This document shows positions 8,353 through 18,003 of a DNA stretch of 64,000 bases, piece by piece. The first letter of the stretch is position 1. Each line of letters begins with the position of its first letter. This DNA is from an uncultured Bacilli bacterium (GTDB lineage: Bacteria > Bacillota_I > Bacilli_A > RF39 > UBA660). The notes beneath the pieces were generated by a model. That model was not told the DNA's origin, ran no database searches, and worked only from the letters and a program-made list of their open reading frames with translations. A program made the position numbers and the translations under genes. The stretch spans positions 59,971-123,970 of the forward strand of contig CAKPMX010000004.1 of assembly GCA_934168205.1 (NCBI GenBank). Direction: 5' to 3'.

Positions 8353-10851
8353 ATGAGAAAAAACAAAAAATTAAAAGACCTTAACTATCTAATAATAACA
8401 CTTATTTGCCTTTTATTAATTCTATCAATAATACCATATAACTCCATCTTTGGTAGTACGATAGACTGGAATACTCAACATACAGTATTCCCTGATTATT
8501 TTAGAAAACTTTTTTATAACACAAAAAACTTTTTTCCAAACTTTGCCCTTTCTATAGGCGCTGGACAAAATATATATAATTTTTCTTATTATGGATTATA
8601 TAATCCTTTATTATTAATATCTTTCTTCCTACCATTTATAAGTATGAAAACATATGTAATATTTATAAATATTATTATATTCATAGCAACATCATTGCTA
8701 ACATATTATTTCTTTAAAACTAAAACATCAAAAAACATTGCCTTTATAACTACAATGTTTTTAACTTTGTCTGCACCAGTGTTATATCATTTACATAAAC
8801 ATTTTATGTTTGTAAACTATTATCCATTTTTATTACTAGCCCTAATCGGTGTAGATAAATACTTAACTGAAAAGAAAATATCTTTAGTAACATTTTCTAT
8901 CTTTATGATAATTATGATTAGTTATTACTATTCAATTCCAAGTATCTTAGTCATCTGTATTTATGCCATATATAGATACTTAGAATTAAATCCTAATTAT
9001 AAAATTAAAAACATGTTAAAGACAGGTTTAATCTTTTTAATCCCGATAGTTATTGCTATTACATCGGCCTCACTTCTTTTACTACCAACATATTACACTT
9101 TAAAACAGGGTAGAACAGTTGAAGTAGATTCAAACAGTATAATGTTATTATCAAGACTAATTCCTAAATTTAATATAGATGCTTATCTTTATAATAACTA
9201 TAGTATAGGTTTAACTGTAATAAGTGTTATTTCAATAGTAATCTTATTATTATCAAATAAAAAACATAATCAGTTCCTATCAATAGTATTATTAATTCTT
9301 ATCAATATACCATTCGTTGTCTATCTATTAAATGGTAACCTATACTTTAGAAATAAAGTATTTATTCCTTTTATTATCTTAGCCTTAATAGCAATATCAA
9401 ACTTATTAGAACAATTATTAAAAAAAGATATATCTTTAAAAACATTAATATTAATATCAACTACAATAATAATATTATCATTAATATTTAAATATAATAA
9501 TCCATTAATATATATAGATTTAATTAGTTTTAATATATTTACTTATCTTTTCTATAAGAAAAAAATAAAGAATAATATTTATATAATTCTTTTACTAATT
9601 GCTCCTACAATAACATTCTTTGTATCAAATACATCAGATAGTTATGTAAAAGAATCTACTGTAAATAACAATATAAGTACTGAAATAAAACAAGTATTAA
9701 AAGATGAAAAAGATATAGTACGTTTTAACAATTTAGATGATACTCTAGATACTATAAATTATATATATGATCCAAATTATAATCAAAGTTCTGTATATTC
9801 ATCTATATCAAATAAACTATATAAAGACTTTTACACCAATGTATTTAAAAGTGCTTTATCATATCGTAATAATTTAATGCTAGCTCAAAATAACGATATT
9901 TTATTTCAAACATTCATGGGTATAAAATATATTTATTCAAAAAATTCAGTTCCATCCGGCTATAAAAAAATATCGAAAAACTTATATAAAAATGAAAATG
10001 TCTTACCAGTATTTTATGGAACAAATAAAATAACAAACGAAAAAGAATTTGATAAATTAACATATCCAGATAATATTGAAAAATTATTATCTGGAGTAGT
10101 TGTAAAAGATAAAACTAATTTCAAAAATCAAGTAATCGCAAAAAAATCAAATACAACATATCAAATAAATAAAATATCTAATTTAACTATTACAAAAGAA
10201 GAAGATTATTTACAAATAAACAGTAAAAAGAACGGAAAAATAGAATTAACTTTAGATGAAACATTATCTAGTAATGATATCTTAATTATAAATCTTCCTT
10301 TATTAAATGAACAAAGTTGTAAAAAAGGTGATTTACGCATTACAGTAAACAGTATAAGTAATGTAAAAACTTGTGACACTTGGACATATAAAAACAATAA
10401 TAATATCTTTCATTATGTATTATCTAGTAATTCAGGTATAGATAAACTAACTATAAAATTCAATAAAGGAACTTATAAAATAGGTGATATAGAAACATAT
10501 AAAATAAATTATAAAAATATAGAAAAAGTAATAGACAAACAAAGTACATTTGTAGTTGATAAAAATAAAAGTAATGGAGATAATATAAATGGAACTATAA
10601 ATATGAAAGAATCAGGCTATTTCGTTACTAGTATTCCATACGATGAAGGATTTACTATAAAAGTTGATAACAAGATAGTAGAAAAACAAATCGTAAATAA
10701 AGCCTTCTTAGGTTTTAAATTAGATAAAGGTAATCACAAAATAGAAATAAATTATAGGGCACCATATCAAAGAATAGGCTTAATATTAAGTATTATAGGT
10801 GTAATTACTTTTACAATTATATTAATATATGAAAAAAGGAGTAGTAAATGA
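8353..10851 (+). CDS. YfhO-family polytopic membrane protein
   Basis: An 832-aa protein with about a dozen transmembrane segments in the first 420 residues, a large soluble domain (about 430-800) and one terminal membrane helix. The early sequence (DWNTQHTVFPDYFR, YGLYNPL, HLHKHFMFVNYYPFL) follows the layout of YfhO proteins, predicted GT-C-like membrane glycosyltransferases. In Gram-positives YfhO proteins are linked to glycosylation of lipoteichoic acid or lipids. The C-terminal domain would lie outside the cell. The TGA stop overlaps the ATG of the next gene (ATGA), implying translational coupling. Confidence 0.8.
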   Translation: MRKNKKLKDLNYLIITLICLLLILSIIPYNSIFGSTIDWNTQHTVFPDYFRKLFYNTKNFFPNFALSIGAGQNIYNFSYYGLYNPLLLISFFLPFISMKTYVIFINIIIFIATSLLTYYFFKTKTSKNIAFITTMFLTLSAPVLYHLHKHFMFVNYYPFLLLALIGVDKYLTEKKISLVTFSIFMIIMISYYYSIPSILVICIYAIYRYLELNPNYKIKNMLKTGLIFLIPIVIAITSASLLLLPTYYTLKQGRTVEVDSNSIMLLSRLIPKFNIDAYLYNNYSIGLTVISVISIVILLLSNKKHNQFLSIVLLILINIPFVVYLLNGNLYFRNKVFIPFIILALIAISNLLEQLLKKDISLKTLILISTTIIILSLIFKYNNPLIYIDLISFNIFTYLFYKKKIKNNIYIILLLIAPTITFFVSNTSDSYVKESTVNNNISTEIKQVLKDEKDIVRFNNLDDTLDTINYIYDPNYNQSSVYSSISNKLYKDFYTNVFKSALSYRNNLMLAQNNDILFQTFMGIKYIYSKNSVPSGYKKISKNLYKNENVLPVFYGTNKITNEKEFDKLTYPDNIEKLLSGVVVKDKTNFKNQVIAKKSNTTYQINKISNLTITKEEDYLQINSKKNGKIELTLDETLSSNDILIINLPLLNEQSCKKGDLRITVNSISNVKTCDTWTYKNNNNIFHYVLSSNSGIDKLTIKFNKGTYKIGDIETYKINYKNIEKVIDKQSTFVVDKNKSNGDNINGTINMKESGYFVTSIPYDEGFTIKVDNKIVEKQIVNKAFLGFKLDKGNHKIEINYRAPYQRIGLILSIIGVITFTIILIYEKRSSK

Positions 10852-11441
10852 TAAAGTTTTTATTGATTGCAAGTATTACTATAACTATAGTAAGTTACTT
10901 GTATATTATCTTATTAAAATCACTATCTAAAAAAGGAAAAGATAAAGCTAGTCAAACAGTAATAGAACTAACTAAAGATGATAATTCCATTCACTTAGTA
11001 GAAAATAAAGATAGTTTTATAAACAAATACTTAATCAAAAGAAAAATAATTAAATTAACACCAAGTACTTATAACAGTAACTCTATATTTAATATTTCCA
11101 TTGCTTATCTTTTCTCAGGATATACCAAACTAGATAATAAAAAAATAAACACAATAGGTAAAATAATCCCATATTTATATCCTATAAGTTTTACACCTAT
11201 AATATCATGTCTAATATCCATAATATCTAAAACTAGTATGGACGCTAAAATAAGTATAATATTATTAATATTAATTCTAATATATCAATATATAATATAT
11301 GATCAAAATATAGAAGCAATAGAGAAATTAGAAGTAAAAGAAAAAGATATAATAGAATCCCTAAATAAGATAATATTAATATCTAAAATCTTCTTTGTAA
11401 CAACATTAGTTCAAATACTAAGATTAATTCTTATGATTTAA
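10848..11441 (+). CDS. small membrane protein coupled to YfhO
   Basis: A 197-aa protein with a hydrophobic N-terminus (about residues 2-24), a polar loop, and two to three more hydrophobic segments (about 95-180). It starts inside the stop codon of the YfhO-like gene. No family recognised. The tight coupling suggests it assists or is made in equal amounts with the YfhO protein. Confidence 0.65.
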   Translation: MIKFLLIASITITIVSYLYIILLKSLSKKGKDKASQTVIELTKDDNSIHLVENKDSFINKYLIKRKIIKLTPSTYNSNSIFNISIAYLFSGYTKLDNKKINTIGKIIPYLYPISFTPIISCLISIISKTSMDAKISIILLILILIYQYIIYDQNIEAIEKLEVKEKDIIESLNKIILISKIFFVTTLVQILRLILMI

Positions 11442-11471
11442 AAAGAACAAGTATAAAAACTTGTTCTTTTT
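11440..11471. terminator. bidirectional terminator between convergent genes
   Basis: A perfect 12-bp stem (AAAAGAACAAGT / ACTTGTTCTTTT) with a 6-nt loop has A/T runs on both flanks. It can end the yfhO transcript on + and the surface-locus transcript on -. Confidence 0.9.
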
Positions 11472-12012
11472 AGACGCAGTTATATGCGCTTTTTTTAAGT
11501 TTATAAATACTTCCATCTTTACTAATTGTAACCTGTCTATTATTATTCTTAACAGTAATTATATCATCAGTCTCATTAACTATAGAAACTTTATCATCAA
11601 ACTTATCAATACTACATTTACTATTAATATTTACATATAATTTATTTTCAACTTCAACATATTTATTATACTTATTAAAATCAATTATAGAATCTGTAAA
11701 TAAATCGTCTGAATATGTATTATTAATAATTTTATGTAATGACTCTATACCTGTTATATTATCATCATCAACTAGCTTATATTCAACATTATCAATAGTT
11801 ACATTAGGAATATCCTTAACTTTTGGAGTGCCGTAGATTAAATTAGAAACAATATAATCATTTTTCAATAAACTTTTAATCTTTGTTGACATATTATCAC
11901 TTTTACTAACGTCAGTTTTGGCACCCGAAAGATAAATTAATATAATTCCAGAAATTAATAGTAATATGCCTAGTAGTAACAAAATAGTCGCAAATGTTTT
12001 TTTCTTTTTCAT
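11470..12012 (-). CDS. small anchored extracytoplasmic protein (surface locus, copy 2)
   Basis: A 180-aa protein with a Lys-rich start, one hydrophobic helix (about residues 7-28), then an exported domain. It is a paralogue of the 13689-14222 protein: both carry SNxIYGTP, a VEYK block, VNINSKC with a Cys, and an ending YNC close to the C-terminus. The paired cysteines could form a disulfide outside the cell. It follows the 492-aa surface protein after a 23-nt gap, as its paralogue follows the 453-aa one, so a large-plus-small protein unit has been duplicated. Function unknown. Confidence 0.7.
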   Translation of the reverse strand: MKKKKTFATILLLLGILLLISGIILIYLSGAKTDVSKSDNMSTKIKSLLKNDYIVSNLIYGTPKVKDIPNVTIDNVEYKLVDDDNITGIESLHKIINNTYSDDLFTDSIIDFNKYNKYVEVENKLYVNINSKCSIDKFDDKVSIVNETDDIITVKNNNRQVTISKDGSIYKLKKSAYNCV

Positions 12013-12035
12013 ACAAAACTCCTTACTAATTAAAA

Positions 12036-13517
12036 TTATTTTCTAAAATAACTAACATACCAATCATAATAATAATATTTTTCTGTATAATATGTCGTAT
12101 TAACACATTCGTAGCCAGAACCAGCCTTTCTTATTTGACCAGAGGTACAATAATATAATAAATTATTATTTATATCTACTTCTTTTTGTGAATAACTAAC
12201 AGTATTGGCTCTAGCCCCATTAAATTTACAAGTAGCAGATCCAATAATAGGAACCATAAGACCATTGGAACTAGTAGTAGTACCCTTAATATCTGTAGCT
12301 CCAGCATTTAATTTCTCCATTAAGTAGTTACATAGGCCTTCTTCATTACCATATGTAACACCATCATGAGAAGAATAATAATCTGAACCTACTGTAATTC
12401 CATTAGCATTAGCATTACAAATAGTACTAGTATTCCTACTGGCATCAACCATCCGCTTTTTCATACCAGAATTAGCTGGCAAAGGGGGATAAGATGAATC
12501 ATTATGATATTTATTAATATACGTTTTATATACATAAAAACTCTCATACCAATAAGAAGGAAAAGTTGAATAATAAGTATTTCCATAACCGTCAGTTTTA
12601 TAATATGTAAAACAAGTGGAATCTGCAGGACGCGTATATAGATTTGAATCTGAAACAGATGAACTAGAAGCATTTTGATTATTAGATTCTCTTCTTGTTA
12701 CAACATTATATATATCATCTATTGAAGAAACTTTGTCATAATCATCACTACAATAAGTAGTTGTTCTTTCACAAAAATATAAAGGTCTCCAGCCACTGGC
12801 TGTATCAAATTCATATTTTCCAGAACTATTTTTTTTGAAAACACATACACAAGTATCATTTTGAAGTCTGTAAGATGATGCTTCACAATAATAATTTCCA
12901 TTTCTGTACACAGGCGTACCAGCAGGACAAATTTTAATACTCATAGCAGGACTACTTGTTTCTGTTGACTTTTGTTCAGTTTTAACATCAGGCTTTCCAG
13001 TTAGTTTAATACGGCCATTAACAATATTTGCCGAAGATATAGTTCCAGCATCATCTCTGAAAGAAAGAATATGAATAGGATTAGTGCCAACATAAACTGA
13101 AAAAGTGGAATCATTATCACGTCTGCCGTATGTATTTTCGTAATCATTTTTATACAATGAATAATCATTAGAAACATTACCAGCAACATCATAAACCCTA
13201 ATTTTATCATACCCATTCCATCCTATTAAAGAATAAGTAGAACAATTAAACGAAGAAGGACATGCTACCCAGTTGCCAGTATTATAATTATGACAGTACC
13301 AGTTATCAATCCCTGAAGTATTTTCTACAGAAGTAGCTTTAACAGTTAAAGTACTTTCACTTCCAGTAGTAGAACAAGCAAATTTAACTGAAAGGGTAGT
13401 AGTAACAGTTTTCCTGGTTAAATTAGATATCAACTTATAAGGTAAAAAATCAGTACCAATAGAAGTACCAATAAAAACAAATACTAAACTAAAAAATATG
13501 AATTTTTTATATTTCAT
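12036..13517 (-). CDS. Cys-rich surface protein with AGN-motif Ig-like domain (copy 2)
   Basis: A 493-aa protein. The start at 13517 is favoured because AAAGGAAAG precedes it and the N-terminus MKYKKFIFFSLVFVFIG is a signal/anchor; a longer frame to 13592 lacks a ribosome site. The region after the anchor (about residues 40-120) has paired cysteines (WYCH, WVACPSSFNC) and ends in YDKIRVYDVAGNVS. The D-x-AGN motif also recurs in the giant prepilin-like proteins encoded divergently. The middle and C-terminal parts are rich in Ser, Thr, Tyr, Asn and Cys. It is probably an exported adhesin-like or structural protein. Paralogue of the 14230-15591 gene; no catalytic motif seen. Confidence 0.7.
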   Translation of the reverse strand: MKYKKFIFFSLVFVFIGTSIGTDFLPYKLISNLTRKTVTTTLSVKFACSTTGSESTLTVKATSVENTSGIDNWYCHNYNTGNWVACPSSFNCSTYSLIGWNGYDKIRVYDVAGNVSNDYSLYKNDYENTYGRRDNDSTFSVYVGTNPIHILSFRDDAGTISSANIVNGRIKLTGKPDVKTEQKSTETSSPAMSIKICPAGTPVYRNGNYYCEASSYRLQNDTCVCVFKKNSSGKYEFDTASGWRPLYFCERTTTYCSDDYDKVSSIDDIYNVVTRRESNNQNASSSSVSDSNLYTRPADSTCFTYYKTDGYGNTYYSTFPSYWYESFYVYKTYINKYHNDSSYPPLPANSGMKKRMVDASRNTSTICNANANGITVGSDYYSSHDGVTYGNEEGLCNYLMEKLNAGATDIKGTTTSSNGLMVPIIGSATCKFNGARANTVSYSQKEVDINNNLLYYCTSGQIRKAGSGYECVNTTYYTEKYYYYDWYVSYFRK

Positions 13518-13688
13518 GACAAACACTTTCCTTTGAATTATATACAACAGAAGTATATCATAAAAAAGCAAAATAAAAAAGAGAAAACTCATATCAAAAA
13601 TATAACAAAAATCTTACTTTTAAGAATTATTTTAATAACTGTATTTCTTGCATTGTACTTAAAAAGAAAAGAGTATGAATAACATACC

Positions 13689-14222
13689 CTAATCAATACA
13701 ATTATAAAGACTTCCTTCTAATTTATACTTTCCATTTACTTTTACTACTTTAGCTTCACGCTTATTACTTTTAATAATTTTATTATTATTTTTATCATAA
13801 TATGTACTTATATTATTATCGAATTTACCAACATCACATTTACTGTTAATATTAACATAAATAATATCACTAATAGCCATATATTTATTATACTTATCAA
13901 CATCTTTTAAAAAATATGTATTCATAACACCAGTATAAGTATCATCAATAATAGTATATACATAAGTTAGACTTTTAAATTCTTTATAACCTATGATTTT
14001 ATATTCAACATTATCAAAAAACATATATTTTTCTTCAGTTTCTGGTGTTCCATATATTATGTTAGAAGCTTTATAATCACTTTTTACTAAGTCAACAATT
14101 TCTTTTTCAACTCTAGGCTTTTTATTTTTACTATTACTTCCAGTAATAGCAATTATCGTTCCTATAATAACGATAATAATGCCTAATGCAATTAAAGCCA
14201 TGATTATTTTTTTCTTTTTCAT
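13689..14222 (-). CDS. small anchored extracytoplasmic protein (surface locus, copy 1)
   Basis: A 177-aa protein with start MKKKKIIMALIALGI at 14222, preceded by GAGGGAT; an in-frame ATG at 14240 would overlap the upstream gene and lacks a ribosome site. One hydrophobic helix (about residues 5-25) is followed by a Lys-rich linker and an exported domain with SNIIYGTPE, VNINSKCDVGKF and YNC near the end. It is the paralogue of 11470-12012. It begins 7 nt after the 453-aa surface protein, so the two are co-expressed and probably interact. Confidence 0.7.
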   Translation of the reverse strand: MKKKKIIMALIALGIIIVIIGTIIAITGSNSKNKKPRVEKEIVDLVKSDYKASNIIYGTPETEEKYMFFDNVEYKIIGYKEFKSLTYVYTIIDDTYTGVMNTYFLKDVDKYNKYMAISDIIYVNINSKCDVGKFDNNISTYYDKNNNKIIKSNKREAKVVKVNGKYKLEGSLYNCID

Positions 14223-14229
14223 AAAATCA

Positions 14230-15591
14230 CTATCCCTCATAATAATATTCTACAGTGTAATCATAACATTGTTTAGTAACTGTTTTATAGCATCGATAGT
14301 CATTAGTAATTCCTTCAGCATCACTACCACAGTAATAGAAGAAATCCCCAGCATCTTTTTGAATATATTTTCCGTACTTCGGATTAGTCTCATTTGGTGC
14401 TTTTTCAACCCAGTTGCATGCAGCAGACATGACTACAGGGACAACATAAATATCATCTGTTGTTTTTACAGCAATACTCGGACTTTGGCCTTCGAGACTT
14501 TTACATACATTGTCAAATTTATAACTTGCTACATAATTACCAGATTTCTCACACGGATTACCAGCAGTAGCAAAACTAGCTACTGTCGACATAGTGCTAT
14601 AACTTCTATTTCCTGTAGCGATTTTGTTTTGATAGTCAGCATAGGTTGTAACACTGTCACTAAGAACGTTAACAATACTATTGTAGTGTGTAGTGCATTC
14701 GCTTGACTCAGGACGTTGAAAATCACAGGAACTTCCCCAACCATCAGCACCAGTACAAATAACGCCAACGGCACCATATTTATGAGATAAAGTTACCTTT
14801 CCGTATTTAGTTTGATAATTATCACTACTTCTGAATTCATCAGTACAATAAGTAGCATATCTACCACAGGCACCAGGAGAGTTTTCCCAAGCAATTTTAA
14901 GTTTACCGTTAACAAGTTTCATTGCACAATAGCAAGTGTCATTTTGTAATCTATAGCTTTCTGCTTCACACTTGCCGGTACGTGCATTATATGTTCCAAG
15001 TCTACATACTTTTTTGTAATCTCTTGTAGCATTATAATACGCAATCTTTTCACAGTCTTCTGTTCTTCCAGTAACACTTATTTTTTCATTACTACTAATA
15101 GAAACATTACTGATTGTACCTTCACGTTGATAATAATTATTAATAATTTTAACCTTACCTCTACCTCTGCCAGAGACATTAACATAAGTAGAATCTTGCA
15201 CACCAGATATTTGTACTATATCTTTCTTATAAAGATATCTTATCGAAGAAACGTTCCCAGCAATATCATAAGTTCTAATTTGATCATATCCAGAATCGGC
15301 ATTTATTTTATAAGTTCTACATCCATTTGAGTTAGGACAAGTAGTCCAATAACCAGATATAGTATGACATTGCCAATAGTCAACACCAGAAGTCAATTCA
15401 GTAGCATTAAATGAAAAATTATAACTGCCATAACTTCTTCCATCAACAGTACAAGTGTTATTAGCTGCTAAGGTAGATGATTTGAAATAATTTTTATTAC
15501 TGCTAATTGCTTGCTTAAATAATAAACTACCTGTTATACCAATTACCATAGTAGAAAACAGTATAAACAAAAAAGTACGCTTTTTCTTCAT
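14230..15591 (-). CDS. Cys-rich surface protein with AGN-motif Ig-like domain (copy 1)
   Basis: A 453-aa exported protein. The N-terminus MKKKRTFLFILFSTMVIG is a signal/anchor; AAAGGTG lies upstream. The next 90 residues contain CTVDGRSYGSY, WQCH, WTTCPNSNGC and YDQIRTYDIAGNVS, colinear with the 13517 gene. The remainder carries about fourteen further cysteines in short blocks such as CRLGTYNARTGKCEAESYRLQNDTC (also matched in copy 2 by ASSYRLQNDTC). The high even-numbered cysteine content suggests disulfide-stabilised modules outside the cell. First gene of the minus-strand operon, divergent from the giant prepilin genes with a 167-nt shared promoter region. Confidence 0.7.
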   Translation of the reverse strand: MKKKRTFLFILFSTMVIGITGSLLFKQAISSNKNYFKSSTLAANNTCTVDGRSYGSYNFSFNATELTSGVDYWQCHTISGYWTTCPNSNGCRTYKINADSGYDQIRTYDIAGNVSSIRYLYKKDIVQISGVQDSTYVNVSGRGRGKVKIINNYYQREGTISNVSISSNEKISVTGRTEDCEKIAYYNATRDYKKVCRLGTYNARTGKCEAESYRLQNDTCYCAMKLVNGKLKIAWENSPGACGRYATYCTDEFRSSDNYQTKYGKVTLSHKYGAVGVICTGADGWGSSCDFQRPESSECTTHYNSIVNVLSDSVTTYADYQNKIATGNRSYSTMSTVASFATAGNPCEKSGNYVASYKFDNVCKSLEGQSPSIAVKTTDDIYVVPVVMSAACNWVEKAPNETNPKYGKYIQKDAGDFFYYCGSDAEGITNDYRCYKTVTKQCYDYTVEYYYEG

Positions 15592-15758
15592 AAATCCACA
15601 CCTTTCAATACCTTATATATATACCTACATTATATCAAATGAAAAAGTCAAAGTAAATAAAGCAATGATGGTTTTTTAGTGCGATTTTAGTATTTAAAAT
15701 TGACTTTATACGTCAAAAAAGATATACTTACATTATACTAGGATAAAAGGTGATAGGA

Positions 15759-17951
15759 ATGGATAGAAAAAATAAAACAAAGGGTTTTTCTTTAGTTGAA
15801 ATACTAGCAGCTATAGTTATTCTAGGATTATTGTCAACAATCGCAATAGTTAGTGTTAACTATATTTTAAGAAAAGCAGAACAAGAATATTATAAATCAC
15901 AAAAAGATGAGATAATATTAGCTGCTAAAAGTTATACTCAAGATAATCGTAATTCTTTACCTAAAAGAGTAGGCATGAGAACAGAAATAAAACTATCAAC
16001 TTTACAAGCAAAGAAATACATTGGTAAGGTTGTTGATAGACATAAGAATGAATGTAATGCAAACGAAACAATAGTTCAAGTGTTTAAATATGATAAGACA
16101 CATTACAGTTATTCTGTCACTTTAGTATGTCCAAGTTATAAAGCAACAGAAAACACCGAAGGTAGTAATGACAGCACAATAAATTTTGAGTATTCTGGCG
16201 TTACTTCAGAAAATATTAACTATAAGAACGTAAAAGCAACTATCACCATGAAAGATGAAGATAAAATAGCTAGCTACAGTTACATCGTTTATAGAAATGG
16301 TACAGAAGTAAAAAATTCAGGTGACATTGAAGGAAAATTAAAGAAAGAAATAAAAATAACCGTTCCATTAGAGAAATATGTTCCAGGAGATATTGAAATA
16401 AAAGTGATGGTTACTGATCAATTTGGTGCTCAAAGAACAGAAACATCTAGTAAATCAATAAGAAATGGAAATGCTCCAAAATGTGAAGTCATTAAAGAAA
16501 ATAACGAATGGACAAATAATCCACCAGTTGAGATATCTGTAAAATGTATAAGTAATTCCAATAAAGGTTGTAAAAAAGATGTTTATACCCAAATTTTTAA
16601 CGAATCAGCAGAAAAAGGAACAATACTTATGGAAGATAAAGAGGAAAATAAAGGAGACTGTACAGCAAATGTAAAAATCGATAGGGAACCACCTTCAACA
16701 CCAGTAATTGATAATAAATATCATGATACCTGGGTAAATAAAAACTATACTATAAAAATAACTTCAGTTGATGAAACATCAGGTATCAAACAATTTGAAT
16801 ATCGTTATCCAAATTCAACTCGAGAAGCAGCAGATGGCAAGCCAGAAAATGAATGGCATGTTTGGGAAAATTCATCTAAAAAAGCAGGTGACAAGACACC
16901 ATTTGAAAGTACTGAATTTAAAAGAGAAAGAGGAGAAGTCCTTGAGGTAAGAGCTGTTGATTATGCAGGTAATTATTCTAAAGTGTCAACAACAATAATT
17001 AAAATAGATAAAACAGCACCGACAATATTAACAATAAACAATCCTTATCTAAATACCTGGTTCAATAAAGCACAATATGACGCTAATAATAATGCTTATG
17101 TTATAACAATAACATCTCAAGATAATTTATCAGGTATTTCATATCACCAATATAAATATCCAAGCTCAACAAATTCTTGGAAGAAATATGATAATTCTGG
17201 TAATCCGGATGAATCAACAAATAAAGAAAAGTATACATTCGCAACAACACCATTTAAAAAGGATAGAGATGAAAAAGTACTTTTCCAAGTATGTGATAGA
17301 GCTGGAAATTGTACGGAGGGAGATTCATATATCAAACTTGATAAGACTCCACCAAAAATAACAATTAATAATCCATATCCAAACTGGTTCAATAAATCAG
17401 CATATAATAACAATAGCAATGCATTTAAAATAACGTCAACAGCAACAGATAAAACATCAGGTTTAGCCAGTCATGACTATAAACATAGTGATGAATCATC
17501 TTGGACAACTAAAAGTTTATCATCTAGTAGTACTGTTAAATCAGATAAAATAGAAACTGGACCATATAAAACAGAAATGAATAAGAGCATAACATTTAGA
17601 GCATATGATAGGGCTGGAAATTATACCGATGCTTCAACTAACATAAGAGTAGATATAACATCTCCAAGTTGTTCAATATCTGCATCAGGAACATCGGGTA
17701 ATTCTAATTGGTATATTTCAAATGTTACAGTAACTTTGAGAACAACAGATACTGGTCCAGCAGGAATTTCTTCATATGGACTTGGAACAAGTTCAAGTGT
17801 ATCTTACAACAATAAGAAAACAGGTATACAATACGAAACAAAAGGAACAACATGGCATGGAATAGTAAAAGATGCCGCTGGCAACACAGCAACATGTAGT
17901 TCTGGAACAATAAAAGTAGATACAACAGCACCAACCATATCATTGAATTAA
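15759..17951 (+). CDS. giant prepilin-like protein with Ig-like AGN repeats (shorter copy)
   Basis: A 730-aa protein. Start 15759 is chosen because AAAGGTGAT lies 8 nt before it and the paralogue starts identically; a GTG at 15750 is less likely. The leader MDRKNKTKG is followed by FSLVEILAAIVILGLL, the type IV prepilin cleavage/N-methylation motif with Glu at +5 and a long hydrophobic helix. Then come a pilin-like head with two cysteines (to about residue 130) and tandem Ig-like repeats of 90-120 aa, each ending near YDxAGN ... IKxDxTxP. It stops (TAA) inside a repeat where the second copy continues for another 442 residues, so it looks truncated. DNA 15811-17587 matches 18056-19832. Confidence 0.8.
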   Translation: MDRKNKTKGFSLVEILAAIVILGLLSTIAIVSVNYILRKAEQEYYKSQKDEIILAAKSYTQDNRNSLPKRVGMRTEIKLSTLQAKKYIGKVVDRHKNECNANETIVQVFKYDKTHYSYSVTLVCPSYKATENTEGSNDSTINFEYSGVTSENINYKNVKATITMKDEDKIASYSYIVYRNGTEVKNSGDIEGKLKKEIKITVPLEKYVPGDIEIKVMVTDQFGAQRTETSSKSIRNGNAPKCEVIKENNEWTNNPPVEISVKCISNSNKGCKKDVYTQIFNESAEKGTILMEDKEENKGDCTANVKIDREPPSTPVIDNKYHDTWVNKNYTIKITSVDETSGIKQFEYRYPNSTREAADGKPENEWHVWENSSKKAGDKTPFESTEFKRERGEVLEVRAVDYAGNYSKVSTTIIKIDKTAPTILTINNPYLNTWFNKAQYDANNNAYVITITSQDNLSGISYHQYKYPSSTNSWKKYDNSGNPDESTNKEKYTFATTPFKKDRDEKVLFQVCDRAGNCTEGDSYIKLDKTPPKITINNPYPNWFNKSAYNNNSNAFKITSTATDKTSGLASHDYKHSDESSWTTKSLSSSSTVKSDKIETGPYKTEMNKSITFRAYDRAGNYTDASTNIRVDITSPSCSISASGTSGNSNWYISNVTVTLRTTDTGPAGISSYGLGTSSSVSYNNKKTGIQYETKGTTWHGIVKDAAGNTATCSSGTIKVDTTAPTISLN
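15811..17587 (+). repeat. about 1.78-kb direct repeat, copy 1 (partner 18056-19832)
   Basis: Copies are offset by 2245 bases. Two substitutions (15800, 15809) lie just before it and the first after it is at 17588. In between, reading both copies by eye, I saw no difference, including at silent sites. Similarity resumes for about 75 bp at 17660-17735. The mosaic pattern suggests gene conversion or recent duplication. Confidence 0.85.
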
Positions 17952-18003
17952 AAAAAATGAGAAACAATCAATATGCATTCTAAAGTAGTAAAGGATGGTA
18001 AAG

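Noticed and set aside
10848..10851. TGA read as tryptophan (mycoplasma-type code)
   Set aside because: TGA is used as a stop in ATGA overlaps at 10848 and 28228, and Trp codons throughout are TGG.
14179..14706. 175-codon plus-strand frame antisense to the Cys-rich surface protein
   Set aside because: No ribosome site, composition of an antisense shadow, and the minus-strand gene is well supported by its start, signal anchor and paralogue.
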